Origin: Symsagittifera roscoffensis
Taxonomy: Eukaryota > Xenacoelomorpha > Acoela > Convolutidae
Assembly (NCBI RefSeq): GCF_963678635.1
Contig: NC_087065.1
Location: 56,880,754 to 56,944,753 of the forward strand
Reading direction: 5' to 3'
Length of the DNA: 64,000 nt
The translations under genes and the position numbers were made by a program. This document shows positions 25,144-36,946 of the stretch, in pieces. A model generated the notes under the pieces. The model searched no databases and was not told the DNA's origin. It was given only the letters and a program-made list of their open reading frames with translations. How positions within the stretch are numbered: position 1 is the first letter of the stretch; each line of letters opens with the position of its first letter.

Positions 25144-25390
25144 TCATTTTGGCTTGATTTGAAATCCAACGTAGTTAAAAACAAATTTGGTACCTAGAAT
25201 TTCACAATAGATGGTCAACGTTTTCGCCACAAGGATCGAAACCGCAAAAATGAACACCATTACGCGTAAAAAGGGAAGAAGCGGCCACTGCGCAATAGAC
25301 TTGTGAGACATAATCTCTGTCGAACACTGCAATGGGGATGCGAACATTGAAGGAGCTGTACATTAGGAAACTGTGGCCAGGAACCAACAA
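25144..25390 (-). CDS. Possible exon(s), membrane-like segment
   Basis: Two overlapping minus-strand frames look protein-like. One has a hydrophobic helix (VMVFIFAVSILVAKTL) and runs to 25144. The other follows a plausible acceptor (CCTGGCCACAG) near 25375 and reads on into RIPIAVFDRDYVSQVYCAVA. Nearby, GGTAAGTGC at about 25126-25134 (minus) is a strong donor. I cannot decide the frame or identify the gene. Confidence 0.2.
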
Positions 25391-25399
25391 GCGAGTTGT

Positions 25400-26407
25400 T
25401 CTCAGGAGTAGAGCTTAAAACTTGGATTTAAGTCATGAAATAGTATTGTTTAAAACAGAATAAAAAACTGACAGGTTGATTGGGAAGTTTAGCAATTGAA
25501 AATTTAAAGCAAAAAAATTTCGAGTCAGACAAAAAAATCTCAGACACAAAACAAACATTACGAAAATTTTACGTATTATTGCTTACATTTGCTTGGTGGT
25601 TTGATGTCATTTTTAGATAAGAACCTTTTTTTATTGTCTTCTCAAATGTTATTACGTCTGTAATTCATATTACAACAATTTTGATAACCCTAAATGGGGC
25701 CAGGCTTCGACAAAGTTTAATTTTAAGTGTCTGTGAATTCTAAATCAGGTTCTTTCTTTGATTTCTTTCGTTAGTTTTTTTGATAGATTGCCCATGAAAA
25801 TTGAGTTTTTGCAAACCATTTTAATATCAAAACCAAATTCTTTAATATTTGTAACTAGTTGGAGTTCGGAATCGGTTGTCAATATCTGCCTGAAAACACA
25901 AAAAGCACACTGAAAACTCTTCAAGCTTGCGGAAAATTGATCTAAAAAACCCTAGAGCTGAATTAAAACTAAGAACGGAGATTAGAACTTTTTGATTCAA
26001 AGATCTGAATGTTTCAATACTCACTCAATGTTTTGAAAAACAGTTTATGAATCCAATTTTGGAAGAAATTGTGATAAAGCAACACGACAGCCGAATTAAC
26101 GAACAAAAACCAGTCCCAAGAAAAAGAAGCAAAGTAGCAGTTGATATTGGACTCTTGTAGCAATAATAATGTCAACAACACGACTGAATGAAAGCGAAAA
26201 ACGCTGAGACAATGTCGGAGTCGATCCGAAACTTTCCGAGCCTGGGAATTGGGATGTTGACCAAGTTATTCCTCAGGAGATTTTTTTAAAATCCAGTGCC
26301 CTCATTTACTTTCAAATCAAATTTAATCCTCTGAATTATCAAAAAATCGTAAACACTTCAGTTGAACTCAGTTTTACCATATTTTCAGAGTATGAAAAAC
26401 TGAAAGC
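25400..26407. other. Mostly non-coding
   Basis: A good minus-strand acceptor (TTTTTGTGTTTTCAG) lies at about 25897-25911, followed by an open frame to about 25755. It could be an exon of the weak gene at 25144-25390, but nothing confirms it. Confidence 0.2.
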
Positions 26408-26440
26408 GAGGAAAGGGTCAATCCATCTAAAATGGATTCA
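26408..26440 (+). repeat. Hairpin motif copy (A-left)
   Basis: GAGGAAAGGGTC followed by a 7-bp stem AATCCAT (26420-26426), loop ctaaa, and ATGGATT (26432-26438). It belongs to a family of six hairpins between here and 43264. Confidence 0.6.
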
Positions 26441-27314
26441 AGGTGTACCCGCCACAAAAAGGAACAAATGTAAGGGTCGTTCAGTTGTGTCAGATTTGAG
26501 GTCATGAATCATAGGCTCTTCTGTCGTTGGCTCATGGGCTAGAGACACTATCTCTTGCGCTTTTCTACCTCAGCCATTTCGTGGTTCACTCAGTCATGGA
26601 CTTTTTGGATCTCTGTGTCTAGAGGGCTACTGCTAAAAACTGCCTCCTCATCTCTAAGAGATAAGTAGAACGAAATCAGGAACAGACCTCTAAAAATTTA
26701 ACACACACAAGCGCCTCCAGAAAAAAGACAAAAACATATTGGTGTTTAATTTTAATAGACAGATTTTCTTATATATATTCCTGACCGATCCATCTAAAAA
26801 TCATCGTATCTCAAAATAGTCAGATAAAATATTATTTAAAATTCACAATCTCAGGCATTAAAAAGTGCTATGCAAAAATTTCATTGAGGAACTTGTTCAA
26901 TACTAAGGTTTTTAACTATTGCAAAGAGTTTAACAAAAAAAACTACAAACAAAATGTCGCTTCACTGAGAGAGCTCCTCAGTCCAACAGTTCGAGTGCTC
27001 ACAGGAATGATCTACTTTTTAGTTTTTTGGATTTTTTTATAACTGTTTTTGTCTCTTTTTGCTTCAAGACTAACTTGTTTGCTGGTTTTTCGTAGTTTTA
27101 CCACATTTTTGTTCATTTTTACTTTTCTTTAGTTTATTTAATTGTCATCCCAGAGCCACGGCAGAAGTGGATTCATGACCTTCCCTACGAACCTTCCGAC
27201 TCTCAGAGTTTATGGTATAAGCCAATTTAAAAAGCTTAATCAGTAGCTAAAGCAGTCGCTGAGGACAATTGTCATGCATGAATGGCCCACCCAGGAGCGC
27301 CATAAAAAGACGTA
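26441..27314. other. Non-coding; diverged direct repeat
   Basis: No gene. The segment 26529-26575 ('ggctcatgggctagagacactatctct') recurs diverged at 27731-27777. The offset of about 1.2 kb suggests an old tandem arrangement. Confidence 0.35.
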
Positions 27315-27662
27315 TGTAACATAAGATCAGAATTTATACAGCGATGGAAATTATAAAAGACCCTATTGACGACTGACTGACGTCAGATAATCTAAACTTA
27401 CGCGTTTTTCATCGTCGTGACCTTTTCCATTTGATTTTAGTTCTGTTTAAGGGTCTAAAATTATGTTACAGCTTTCAGGCCATTACTCGAACGAAAAACT
27501 TTTGTCCAATTTTATTGTAAATACAACCACAAAGCTGGGTCTCTGATCTCATTACTACGTAATTACAACTAAAAAAGGTCTGGAAACCATGATTCTTTAT
27601 TTATTTTTACTGACAGTAATATATCAGATCTATTAGAGATAGATTGATTTTTTCCTCCCTCA
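27315..27662 (-). repeat. Diverged LTR fragment
   Basis: From TGTAAC at 27315 onward it aligns with the first 350 bp of the LTRs at 33097 and 42920 ('acgactg..tgacgtcag', 'tttttca(t/c)cgtc', 'acaaccacaaagctg(g/a)gtctc'). It ends with the same hairpin (27628-27644, here ATCTAT/ATAGAT). That homology starts exactly at TGTAAC in three places supports this as the true LTR end. The rest of the LTR is not recognisable. Confidence 0.6.
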
Positions 27663-28500
27663 CAAGCACTCATTGTAACAGTCGATCACTTAAGTCAAAT
27701 AAGGTTAAGAAAAACAGTCCCAATAAGCAATGGCTCAAAGTTCAGGGACACTATCTCTTCTGCTTTTGTACCTCAAACAGTCGGAGCATGTGACATGAAA
27801 CTTTGAGATCGTTGCAGCTTAAAGCCCACTAATAACACAACCCCCCACTCCAGATAGAATTATCTACGCCCTTATCGCTAGGTCTCCAACTACCTAAAAG
27901 GGATTGACGCAAATGAAAACAGACTTCGGACGCCAGGTGAATTTTTTATAAGAACCGTTTCAACCCAAAAAATACCATTCAATCAGAGTGATTTCGAAAA
28001 ATGCAGGGCATGAATGAACTTTGGCTGAAGCCGTTTTGCCGGAAGATATGCTGATTTGGACAATTAGCAGTGTTGTTTGTTATTTTGAATGAACTCGGAG
28101 GAATCAGTTCGAAATGACGGGATTATTGGTAAGTTTTCGATTTAGGCTGGCATGACACGTAACGATTTTCATTTTTGCTACAACAGAAAAAGCAAAAATT
28201 AGAACAACAGTTTTCGCTAGTCAGAATATAAAGAAAAGCAGATAACGAATTTGAAGAAAAAATGTGAAAAATCGGAAGCATTCCTGAAAGTAACGATTGT
28301 GCTGTAAAAATGGTTAAAGTGCTAATTTTATCAATCGGGAAGGCTGATAGCCAAGATTGAAACCCTTCCCGGTGCTGAAGAGAGAGCTTCTTTGGTGAAG
28401 ATCACGAATCCGGAAGGGTCTTCCAGTGAATAGACCATATTTTTAAACAACTTTTACCTTCCTGGAATGTCCTGAATTGAATTTAATTATCATTTAATTC
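27663..28500. other. Non-coding
   Basis: No feature could be supported beyond the repeated segment at 27731-27777. Confidence 0.3.
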
Positions 28501-28640
28501 ATTTTCAGATAATGAAAAATTAGCGGTTGAGGGAAAGAGTTGATCCATCTCCCATGGATATAATGATTTTAATTACTGAAATTAAAAAAAGTAATATGAT
28601 ACTAAAGTGGTAGCCCTGTTTTTAGGAGTGACCATCTGGT
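28501..28640 (+). repeat. Left flanking repeat of Penelope-like remnant
   Basis: Contains the hairpin motif (ATCCAT 28543-28548, ATGGAT 28554-28559). It then aligns with 31837-31925 ('gatacta', 'gtagccctgtttttagg' versus 'tccaaccctctttttaagg'). The two direct copies bracket the RT remnant, as Penelope pseudo-LTRs do. Divergence is high. Confidence 0.4.
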
Positions 28641-28989
28641 CTGGGGATACTGAGACCCAGCGATGAACTCACTATTTTTGCTTTTAACTTGATTAATTTG
28701 AGCGGTTTGGCCGATACCTTTTACGTTGTAACGCCTTTGTCGACCCGATGTTACGAGAACTACACTTTGAACTGGTTAAAAGCATGTGAAGCTGTTTAGA
28801 CGCTAGCCAGTCGTTTTAGAACCTTGCTTTTTTCCGTCGGTATGTACTTCTGAGCGATTGTTACAAAAAGAAGATAAAGCTTCAGGATCTGAACCAATGG
28901 CTTATAGCAATTTGATTATATTCTATCCTATTACGACTTTACCTCCTCTTTTATTCTGATTTCTATTTTTTGTAATTCAGTTGCCACAA

Positions 28990-29804
28990 GAAACTCGTGC
29001 ATGACTTGGCCACCTCGCAATTTTGAAATAAACTTAACTTCTTCTATATTTCACAGTATCAACACTCTCGTCAGAAGTGAGAAAGAGCAAAACGAGAGCT
29101 TTGTTAGAGCCATTCCTGGCCTGTCCCTAAACAACAATTCGCTGAACCAAGGAAAGAACATTCGACCATTACTGGAAGACAGTCCTTGAAGGAGAAAAAA
29201 ATGGTTGTGTGGCACGACGTGGTGAGCATCACCGTGAACAGCCACAGAACCAACAACTATCGCCCAGTCTGTGTCGAAGACCTGACTAACTATTTGGAGT
29301 GGAAGAAGCAGTAGGTATTGGCGATCGTCTATTGCAGAAGGGAAGGAACGCCCGACTTGTTTAGTCAGCTACTCGGCATAAGTCCTGCAACAAAACGGCT
29401 ACTCTCCAAGAGCAAACAGAACGACTAGGAGCAGCTCAAGGAATTTTTGAAGCTGCACCTGTAGGCTGAATTGAGGCTGAAAACTTTGCGATTGGTAGTG
29501 GCACACAAAGAAAGACTGGCAGAACTAATTGACAATATCAGGGGAAAACAAGTGAGACAAAAAGGAAGGCGAAAGCAACACGTGAGCTGAAGCTGAAGGC
29601 AGAGGAAGAGTCTGCGCTTCAAAAACAGGGGTGAGAAGATTGTAATTTGTTTTGCTCTGTACCTTGTGCGTTTTATTACTATTGGCCTGCGAAACAATGA
29701 CCACCGTACTTTTGCCTGCTGTTTGGATCAGACAAATTTCAAAAAAAAAATCTAACGTGGAAAGTTGTGTTAGACTATTTAAAGTTCCTTAAAAAAGTTT
29801 AAGT
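28990..29804 (+). pseudogene. Probable upstream part of Penelope-like remnant
   Basis: Short open stretches in several plus frames, broken by many stops, lead without a boundary into recognisable Penelope-like sequence. I cannot align this part to a domain, so it is included only by position. Confidence 0.25.
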
Positions 29805-31190
29805 GTCTGTACATAGACTGAAGTTTCTGAGAAAGTGTCTGAAAAACGATCTAATACCGGAGTTTTGAAGTTTAGGTTCCGCGAGAACGGGTTTCTTTCG
29901 GACCGAGCTGCGCTTAACTTTCAACTAAAACTCCTTAGGACTCAAACATCTAGAGCAAATGAGGACAGGAAAAGATATGAGGAGATGGTACTTGAAGCCC
30001 GGTCACTGGTGCAATAAAAAATCGACGATAAGAAGTTGGCATCCATGTTCCATTTCCTGAGGCGTCAACTTGATGCAAGCTTAAAAACAACATCAGAAAA
30101 CCAAAGGAAAAGTTAGAAGAAAAACTGTCCGAGAGACAAGATAAACCTCTGAGGGGGAGAAAGAAGCAATCAGTTAAAGTGCATGATAACATTGAACTGC
30201 CTGGATGCAATGAAATGCTGTAAATGAGTCCGAAGCATCCAATTAGAGACAAGTTTAACGAAACGCATTTTTTGGCTGATATCGAATTTTTACTCTCACA
30301 ATTGACAAACCAAAAAACGTCTGAGGAAAAGTTATGGAAAATAAATAGAAGCCGCGACAAAGGCATATGCAAAAAAAGTAGGACAAACCCCAACAGACAA
30401 AGCCATTGAAAAAATGAGGATGTTTATCAAAGATAATGGGTTGCTGGCTGTGCCTTTGGATAAGGGGGTTAGTTTTTGCATATTGAAAAAAAAAGTATGA
30501 ATCAAACCTGGAATTTTTGTTGCAATCTGCTCAGTTTTTGAAAAAAAGGCAACCACTGATGTAGTGATACTGAAGATTGTGAAGGAACTTAACAACGAAT
30601 TACTTGCCATTAACAAAAGAGACGAGATAAGTGATCATGTTGATTCTAAGATGTGGTCAACAGGGGGGGCAACCCGTCCGTTTGTACGGTTCAGCTAAAG
30701 TACACAAGGCGCAGATACCCCTTCGACCAGTGCTATCACATACGGGCAGCTCGTATGAGAATCTTAACAATACGCTTGCAAAGTTCTTTTGACAATATCG
30801 ATGGAGCCAATATAGAAGCCAATACTAAAGATTTAAGAGAAACAATTTAAAAGATTGCTCAAGATCTGAATGAAATCAAAATATCTCTGAATGTGAAAAA
30901 ATTATACACTCATGTTCCCCTGAAGGAAGCAATTGCAGCCAGGAGTCTCGTTCTGAAATTTAAAGAGCAACCACTGAAATGCATTTGAATATGGTGGTCA
31001 GCAAAGTATATTTCAGTGTAATTATTCATGGTATGTGCTAGTATATGGTCTAGCAATAGGCGCTTCCCTCGCTGTATTTCTTGCAAACCTATGGCTGGAA
31101 GAGTACGAGTTTGCTCTAAAACAAGAAATACCGGCAAAATTTGTGCTCATGTTGCAGCTGGAAAAAAACATATAGATCAAAGGGGTTGAA
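29805..31190 (+). pseudogene. Penelope-like retroelement RT remnant
   Basis: Reading across stops and frameshifts on the plus strand gives Penelope-type sequence in order. The N-terminal region (KFLRKCLKND, then ALNFQLKLLR) is at about 29817-29945. The 'LAVPLDKG' segment is at about 30445, and 'YGSAKVHK' followed by 'LRPVLS' at about 30685-30735. Next come 'LYTHVPLKEAI' at about 30905-30935 and a 'VYGLAIGASLAVFLANLWLE'-like block at about 31043-31102. In Penelope-like elements these are the RT0-RT4 landmarks (KxHK, RPI/VS, LYTNVP, GLxMGSPLS). At least three frameshifts and several stops make it a dead copy. No GIY-YIG endonuclease was recognised downstream. Confidence 0.75.
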
Positions 31191-31216
31191 TGCGAGAGTT
31201 GCCAAAACTGGTATTA

Positions 31217-31350
31217 TCTAAATTGCAGCCAGAAGTCTCGTTCTGAAATTTAAAGAGCAACCACTGATATGCTTTTGAATATGGCGGTCAGCAAAGTATA
31301 TTTCAAGTGTAATGATTCATGGTATGTGCTAGTATATGGTCTACCAATAG
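31217..31350 (+). repeat. Duplicated piece of the RT remnant
   Basis: About 130 bp beginning 'attgcagccagaagtctcgttc' repeats 30924-31055 of the RT remnant at an offset of about 295 bp. An internal tandem duplication arose after or during decay, since both pieces share the same stop context. Confidence 0.7.
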
Positions 31351-31779
31351 GTATATGGTCTGATATTATTTGGAAGTTTGGCTTTGATTTTGAGCAAAAA
31401 ATAATTTTTGAAAAATTCGAATCGAATATTTCATGCTCAAGTTCTCGCGACAACTAAAAACCAGACGTTAATTTAACAAAAAAAAACCCGAATCAGAGTT
31501 GCGGCAAGGTCGATAAAAAGTCATCCTCCAGTCAAATTGCCGTTCGATTTTTACTGAAATCCACAATTCGAGTTGAGCTGTTTTATTCCTGACAGAGAGC
31601 ATTGCGAAGTCTTACGAGAGTACCACACTGGGCGAGAGAAAATCTTCAGAACAGAGGACAAAGGTTCAAAAAACTAATTTTCGTGATTTAAAACTACTTA
31701 TTATAAAACACTTCTAGAGTTGCTTTACTCATATTTTTATCCAATTCTAGAGTCACGTCACTATTATCTAAGCGATTAA

Positions 31780-31925
31780 CTTAATTTCTCGAGTTCATTT
31801 TATGTGTTTACATTGAGATAAGATGAGTTTTAGTTTGATCCATCTGAAATGGATCAAAGGTCTACTGTCCAATAAAAACCAATGGTATACTAGAGCTTCC
31901 AACCCTCTTTTTAAGGTTCAATACA
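31780..31925 (+). repeat. Right flanking repeat of Penelope-like remnant
   Basis: Direct, diverged counterpart of 28501-28640. It holds the best hairpin of the family: a perfect 10-bp stem TTTGATCCAT (31834-31843) and ATGGATCAAA (31849-31858) around loop ctgaa. Confidence 0.45.
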
Positions 31926-32436
31926 TAACCTACGAAAATCAGGTGAAGAAAAAACAGGTTCGATACATGATCAAACAGCTAAAAAAAATAGCTTGAGCAA
32001 TCCAGTGAGCAATCCAAGAAAATTGAAATCCAGAATCAACTGACAAATTGTGAAATCCAGCAAAAAACAGCAAATTGATTGCAAACTCTCCTAAAAACCG
32101 GTGAAATCAAGCAAAATCTTGTTCAATTTTTTCCAAGTGCAAATACGCATTTGTCTGCGGAATCCAAAACAAAGCATGTCATAGCTTTTCTCTTCAAAAT
32201 CCGCAAAAACACTGGCATTGCGATGGATTGAATAGAACGTAACGAAGTATCGGGAGTTGAAAGCACCAACCATGGAGTTGATACATGCTATTGATTAAAG
32301 CAATCGACTTGAGTTGTTTGAGACTGCCTGCAAGGTATTTGCTGTACCTATGGACCTATGGACGCGAAACGCGTATGGAGTTGCATACGATTTTTCTCAT
32401 GGTTCAGAGCGACGTTGACTTCTTGGCTGTGTTTTT

Positions 32437-32816
32437 TTGAAAAACCATATGAAGAAGTATCAGAAGGATTATCGTGGTCGAGATAGGGCCGGAAGTTTTC
32501 AGAAGACCACTGCTCACCCATCGCAACGGAATAATTACGGGATGAAAGCGGGTAAGGTGTCTAGAGATAGTACTGATACTGGAGGAAGACCTAGCGAAAC
32601 ATGTGAGCTTGAGCTTACATCACACCTTTTGGCTGAACAAGGAGCCTGAGGCAAAGAAGCTACCAAACTATCCAAGAAGATCACATGGATAAGAGCCTAT
32701 GAACAACTGAAGGTATGGCAGGAAATCGTGACTAGTTCCGATGATGAAGAAGAATTGACGAGGCAGATCAAGGTGTCGAGCGCGTCTGGATCCAGTACTT
32801 CAAAGACGAATTAAGC
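32437..32816 (+). pseudogene. Unidentified coding remnant, about 126 codons
   Basis: An open plus-strand frame (32437-32649) ends in TGA. The same frame continues at once with protein-like sequence to a TAA at 32814-32816 (KKITWIRAYEQLKVWQEIV, then an acidic DDEEE stretch and a Ser-rich tail). An in-frame stop in otherwise coherent coding sequence suggests a decayed gene or transposon ORF. The family is not recognised. It could belong to the Penelope-like unit or be unrelated. Confidence 0.35.
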
Positions 32817-32819
32817 TGT

Positions 32820-33096
32820 GTACTTTGGGCGGATTCTTGAGTCTTGAGCAATGAAATGAATTGGGACTTGAGTGTGAACTTAAATGAAATCTGAGGCAGC
32901 AAAAACGAAATTTTAACATACCAATTATTGTTATCTTTACACTATAACTTTTTATATATCAAATTTTTGCATGACAATTTTCTGACTGGGATGAACAAAA
33001 AAAATTTCAGAAAAATGGCCCAAAAAGAGGAAGTCCATGGCGCAGTTGGATGATAATTTTGATTCCTGTTTAGCTATTAAGTGACAAACTTAATTT
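32820..33096. other. Flank of copy-1 LTR
   Basis: AT-rich and without features. It has no similarity to the sequence left of the copy-2 LTR, which marks 33097 as a genuine element border. Confidence 0.4.
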
Positions 33097-34684
33097 TGTA
33101 ACGTTCGCCCAATTACTACACAGCGACGGAGCGTAGAAAAAGTACCTATTAACGACTGGCAGGCGTCAGTTACCTTAATCCTACTCGTTTTTCACCGTCT
33201 CGACCTTGCCAGTTGATTTTCTGGTCTGTTTAGGGCTAAGTAAAAAGTTACTATTTTTAGGCCATCAGTCCAACGACTTTTGATCAGCTTTCGTTTACAT
33301 GCGAACACAACCACATAGCTGAGTCTCGGATCCTCAGACTACGTGATTGTCATTAAAAACACGGCTCGAACAACCAATTTTAATATGTTTTTGTGTGACA
33401 GTTCTATATTAAATCCATTGGAGATGGATTGACCCTTTCCTCTTTCTAGCTACTCATATTCTAAAATATCAAAAAATACCGGTGTTAATTCAAACTTCTA
33501 CGACATCCAAGTAGCTACAAAGTCAGTTATATATAGTACCTTCACATAAAACAGTCTCTGGGGGACCAAGCCTCCGCTCCCGTAATCTTCCTGAGATAAC
33601 GCTGTTATCTCCCAATTTGTGGCACGGGAGGGTTCCGTGGAATACTCCTTCCCCCCTGAAGCTTCCTTCTCCACTAATATCCACTGCTAAGGATCTTATC
33701 GTGTGTTGTTGCCACGATAAGAGGCTTCGTGTTTTTCGTCTCTTGTGCGACCGTTTTCCACAATATTTGTCGTTGTTCTGTTTTTTCGTCCTTTTTCGTC
33801 AAAATGGCCGTCTTTTTTGTATTTCTGAGAAATATTCACTCTTCAATCGAAATTTTGAAAATAAAAATTCTAGAATATTCCTACCCTCCTTCGCAATAAT
33901 TTTTCGTTAATAAGGCCTTTATTCGTTTTTTTTTCGTGTCGCCGGAAGGTTGCGCTGTGCCTATCTGGCAGAATGGCACATACTCCCCGGACAAGTCCCC
34001 ATCAATGTCCCTATTGATCGCATACGGGCTATCGTCAAGTAGTGTTCCAGTTCTCTGTAATCAATCTTACAAATCGCATAACAAAATGAAATTTATTTAC
34101 TTCACCTCAACTCACTACGTGTTCACAAATGGCATCGTACTACATCTCACTGCCTTTCAACATTTTCACAAAATTTGCACCATGAGGAGTGTCCTAGATA
34201 AAATTTCTTTTCTGACTACTTCCGTCGTCTTACCATACAACTTCTTTTTGCTCTTTGTGAATAAAAAGTGTGACGTGGCACGGCCACGCACCCGTTAAAA
34301 TTAACTTAACATCACTCACCAAGTATAATCAGTTATTTATGCGGTCCTTTCATTATTAAAACTAAGAAACTCTGTGGCTAGGAAAGTTATTGAGTTACTC
34401 ACCCTTCTCGAGCGAGTTTACTCAAACTTACTATGTCGCCACACAGTGAAATTATGTCTTACACAGGTTAAAAACTTCAGTCATGTTTAAATAGGTAAAT
34501 ATACTCACCTATTTTCTATATATATACATAAGCAGTATATTTAAAATTCTCTTTCAACAATTTTAACAATTGTAACAATTTTCAAAGTCTTGTTTGACCA
34601 AACTAAATCAAAACAAAAAGTTTAACAAGTTCAATAAGCAAAAATTGGTTAATGGGTTCAAGTTTTAACACACAAAGACAATCA
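33097..34684 (-). mobile_element. 3' LTR of retrotransposon copy 1 (1588 bp)
   Basis: It aligns end to end with 42920-44513. On the minus strand it starts TGATTG and ends GTTACA, with TG/CA termini. It lies immediately downstream of a polypurine tract and of the last ORF. Inside are nested inverted repeats (CTCCCGT 33575-33581 with its partner near 33623-33629, and GAGATAAC/GTTATCTC between). A perfect 9-bp stem CTTATCGTG/CACGATAAG lies at 33695-33703 and 33713-33721. A CTCCCCGGACA motif lies at 33983-33993. A TATA-like run (34515-34526) and GGTGAGT (34509-34503) are conserved with copy 2. Confidence 0.75.
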
Positions 34685-34712
34685 AGTTTTTTCTCCTTCT
34701 CTTCTCTTCTTT
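34685..34712 (-). promoter_or_regulatory. Polypurine tract, copy 1
   Basis: On the minus strand this is an almost pure A/G run directly before the LTR, matching the plus-strand primer site of LTR retrotransposons. It lies 37 bp after the stop of the last ORF (34749). Confidence 0.7.
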
Positions 34713-34748
34713 GCTCACGTCTTCACTTGTTCTCTTTGTTCATCATCT

Positions 34749-35267
34749 TCATTCCATCGCTTCTCCATCCTGATCTTCAGCTTCGCTGTCTTCTAGGACT
34801 TTTTCCAGCATGTCCATGGAGTTGCGGGCCGTGCCCCAACTCTCCTGTTCCAACAGCCTCAGTTTGCAACAAGGTAGTAGGTCCACATTCACCTTTTGCT
34901 CCCGGTTCCTGCAAAAGCTGTTGTGAAGACATAGGCTCACATTTCGTTCTAGGTCAGCTCTTAAGACCTCTTTCTTCTCATCTCCAGTTACACAAGGCGC
35001 TCCAGCTACTCGCTTCACCGCCGTGGTGACCGCGTTTCTGTGCGTCAGGAGTGCTCGTTTATAGGCTCCTGGTCTTATATCTAGCTGGAAAGATTGATAG
35101 GCTTCCGTGTTCCTTGACATGTGAAGCTTCGCGCGTTCATACATCCATGATGTCATCACTGCACGGAACCAAGGCATCAATCTTTGCCTTGACCATATTC
35201 TTTCAATGGCTTTAGGTATCCTCAGAACCTTGCAGGTGGTTCTGAAAAGATCCAATTCACGACTCAT
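34749..35267 (-). pseudogene. Copy 1 extra module, C-terminal segment (172 codons)
   Basis: Equivalent to the last part of 45656-44550 in copy 2, with only scattered substitutions. It begins MSRELDLFRTTC and ends in an acidic tail. In copy 2 this is continuous with the preceding segment. Here one T is missing from a T-run at about 35266-35270, so the upstream frame ends in TGA overlapping this ATG. It is predicted helical with a Cys-containing tail (DLLPCCK). The function is not recognised. Confidence 0.6.
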
Positions 35268-36043
35268 TTTACGTTGCTCAGCTGTTCAGGAGTCGGCACG
35301 GCCGTCTCCTGATCACTTGTGTCCGCGTTAGCCTCCAACCATCTCACTGCCAGTATGGCACTAACCACCACAATTGACACCTGTTGATTCTGATCGGGCA
35401 ACCCCGTAGAGTACAACTCCTCCGCGTCCCATACTAGCATCAGATTCCCGCGTTTGGGGTACCACAACGTCTGCGCCAAGCAGTGGCAAGGATACTCCCC
35501 ATGGGTTCTCACTATATTCCTTCGGGTCCGATGCCCTGAGGCTCCCAGCAAAGGTTCCACCTCCATCAGAATTCTGTGTAAATCGTCTTTCTCTTCTATG
35601 GTGGGGAATTCAGTGGGTAACGCTCCACTCGCTTTCTGCCTCTGGAACTCACTCACATTACCTTCGTTCAATCTCAGGAACTCTTCACCCACTACGTCTT
35701 GCAACTCGCCTTCAGATCTCTTCGGGACTGCCCAAAAGATCTTCGCCAACAAATCATAATGCCTCTCCGACATTCTGGCCAGCCTCACGCACTTTGGCAC
35801 AGAGAAAAGTTGGTCAATCAACACCTGCTGCGTCCTCGCATCCATCACCACCATGTGCGTAGGATACCTACTATTGCAATATGGCGCGGAGCTTGAACCC
35901 ACCAGATATTTTGAACCAGTAGGTTTATGATAAGCTTCACTATCCTTCAGATTCATTTCGTTCTCCAGAGCTTCTCGCCAGCCTCCGATCTTCTGCTCTG
36001 TCTGCAATGCTCCAGGGAATACTTCCACGCTCAGGGACGTCAC
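35264..36043 (-). pseudogene. Copy 1 extra module, segment 5
   Basis: Continues in frame from 36946-36047 after a TAG (36047-36049) that is GAG in copy 2. It ends at the frameshift near 35266. Homologous to 45836-45063 of copy 2. At the position where copy 2 has a TAA (45681), copy 1 reads TAT, which shows this segment was once open. No domain is recognised. Confidence 0.6.
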
Positions 36044-36046
36044 TAG

Positions 36047-36946
36047 CTAATGGGCACGCTCCAGGCGCTCAAGCGATTCTATCGAACTCGTCATGCTACA
36101 AAATCCCAAGGCTGTGGTCAAGTTTACATCCGTCACCCCATGACAGTCCGCGACCAACTCCATGCCACTCTTATCCGACATGTTCAATCTTCCGTACAAT
36201 CGTGCCAGTTGTCGTTGCTGCTCGCTCAGCGTAATCAGGCAGTGCCCCAAGTTACAAACATGTCCTTCCATCCCACTATGTTGAGCCAAGCATGTGCCTT
36301 GCTTCAACCAATTGCTCGATGGACTTTCCTCGGATAGCTCCGTGGATGGGTTGCTCTTCCGCTTCGTCAACCTCATGGCCAGCAGATGGTGTATCATGGC
36401 CAGATCATGTAGACTCGCGTCATCATCCAGGTCTAACGTGATATCCGCCGTCATGTCCCAGATTAAATCGGCGTTAGGATGAGGACACCAAGAAGGCTTC
36501 ATGAGTTCCCACATCGTTACTAGACTGGTTTTCAAGGGACCGTCCCACGAACCACAATCAAAACTCACTTGCCCTTTTAGCTCGGGAACCGAGGGTTCGA
36601 CCACTCGTTCTTCTAAGATAATTCCCAGCTTGGGTTGTTCCACCATCATCATTCCAGTTTCTTTAATCCGTTCAACCCAGAAATTGAGTACTATGACTTG
36701 CTCATAGTCGAAGTACGCTTCCCTGGCTTCTTCAATCACGAAGGGTTTATACGCCATCCCCGGTATGCCAGACACATTTTGGAACGACTTCAGTTTCCCT
36801 AGTGTTGCAAAGTCTTTTTGCCCCCTGACTGCTTCAATCAACTCCCGGTTCACTTTCAATTCTTTGTTGGAGTATCTTCTCACCTCTTCCAACTTGCGAT
36901 AGCTCTCCATGTCATTCGACTCCCTATTTGGTACAGTCAAAGGCAT
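36047..36946 (-). pseudogene. Copy 1 extra module, segment 4
   Basis: Starts where a one-base deletion near 36965 shifts the frame relative to copy 2, and ends at the amber codon 36047-36049. It is helix-rich and aligns throughout with 46742-45845 of copy 2. The sequence gives no recognisable enzyme motif. Confidence 0.6.
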
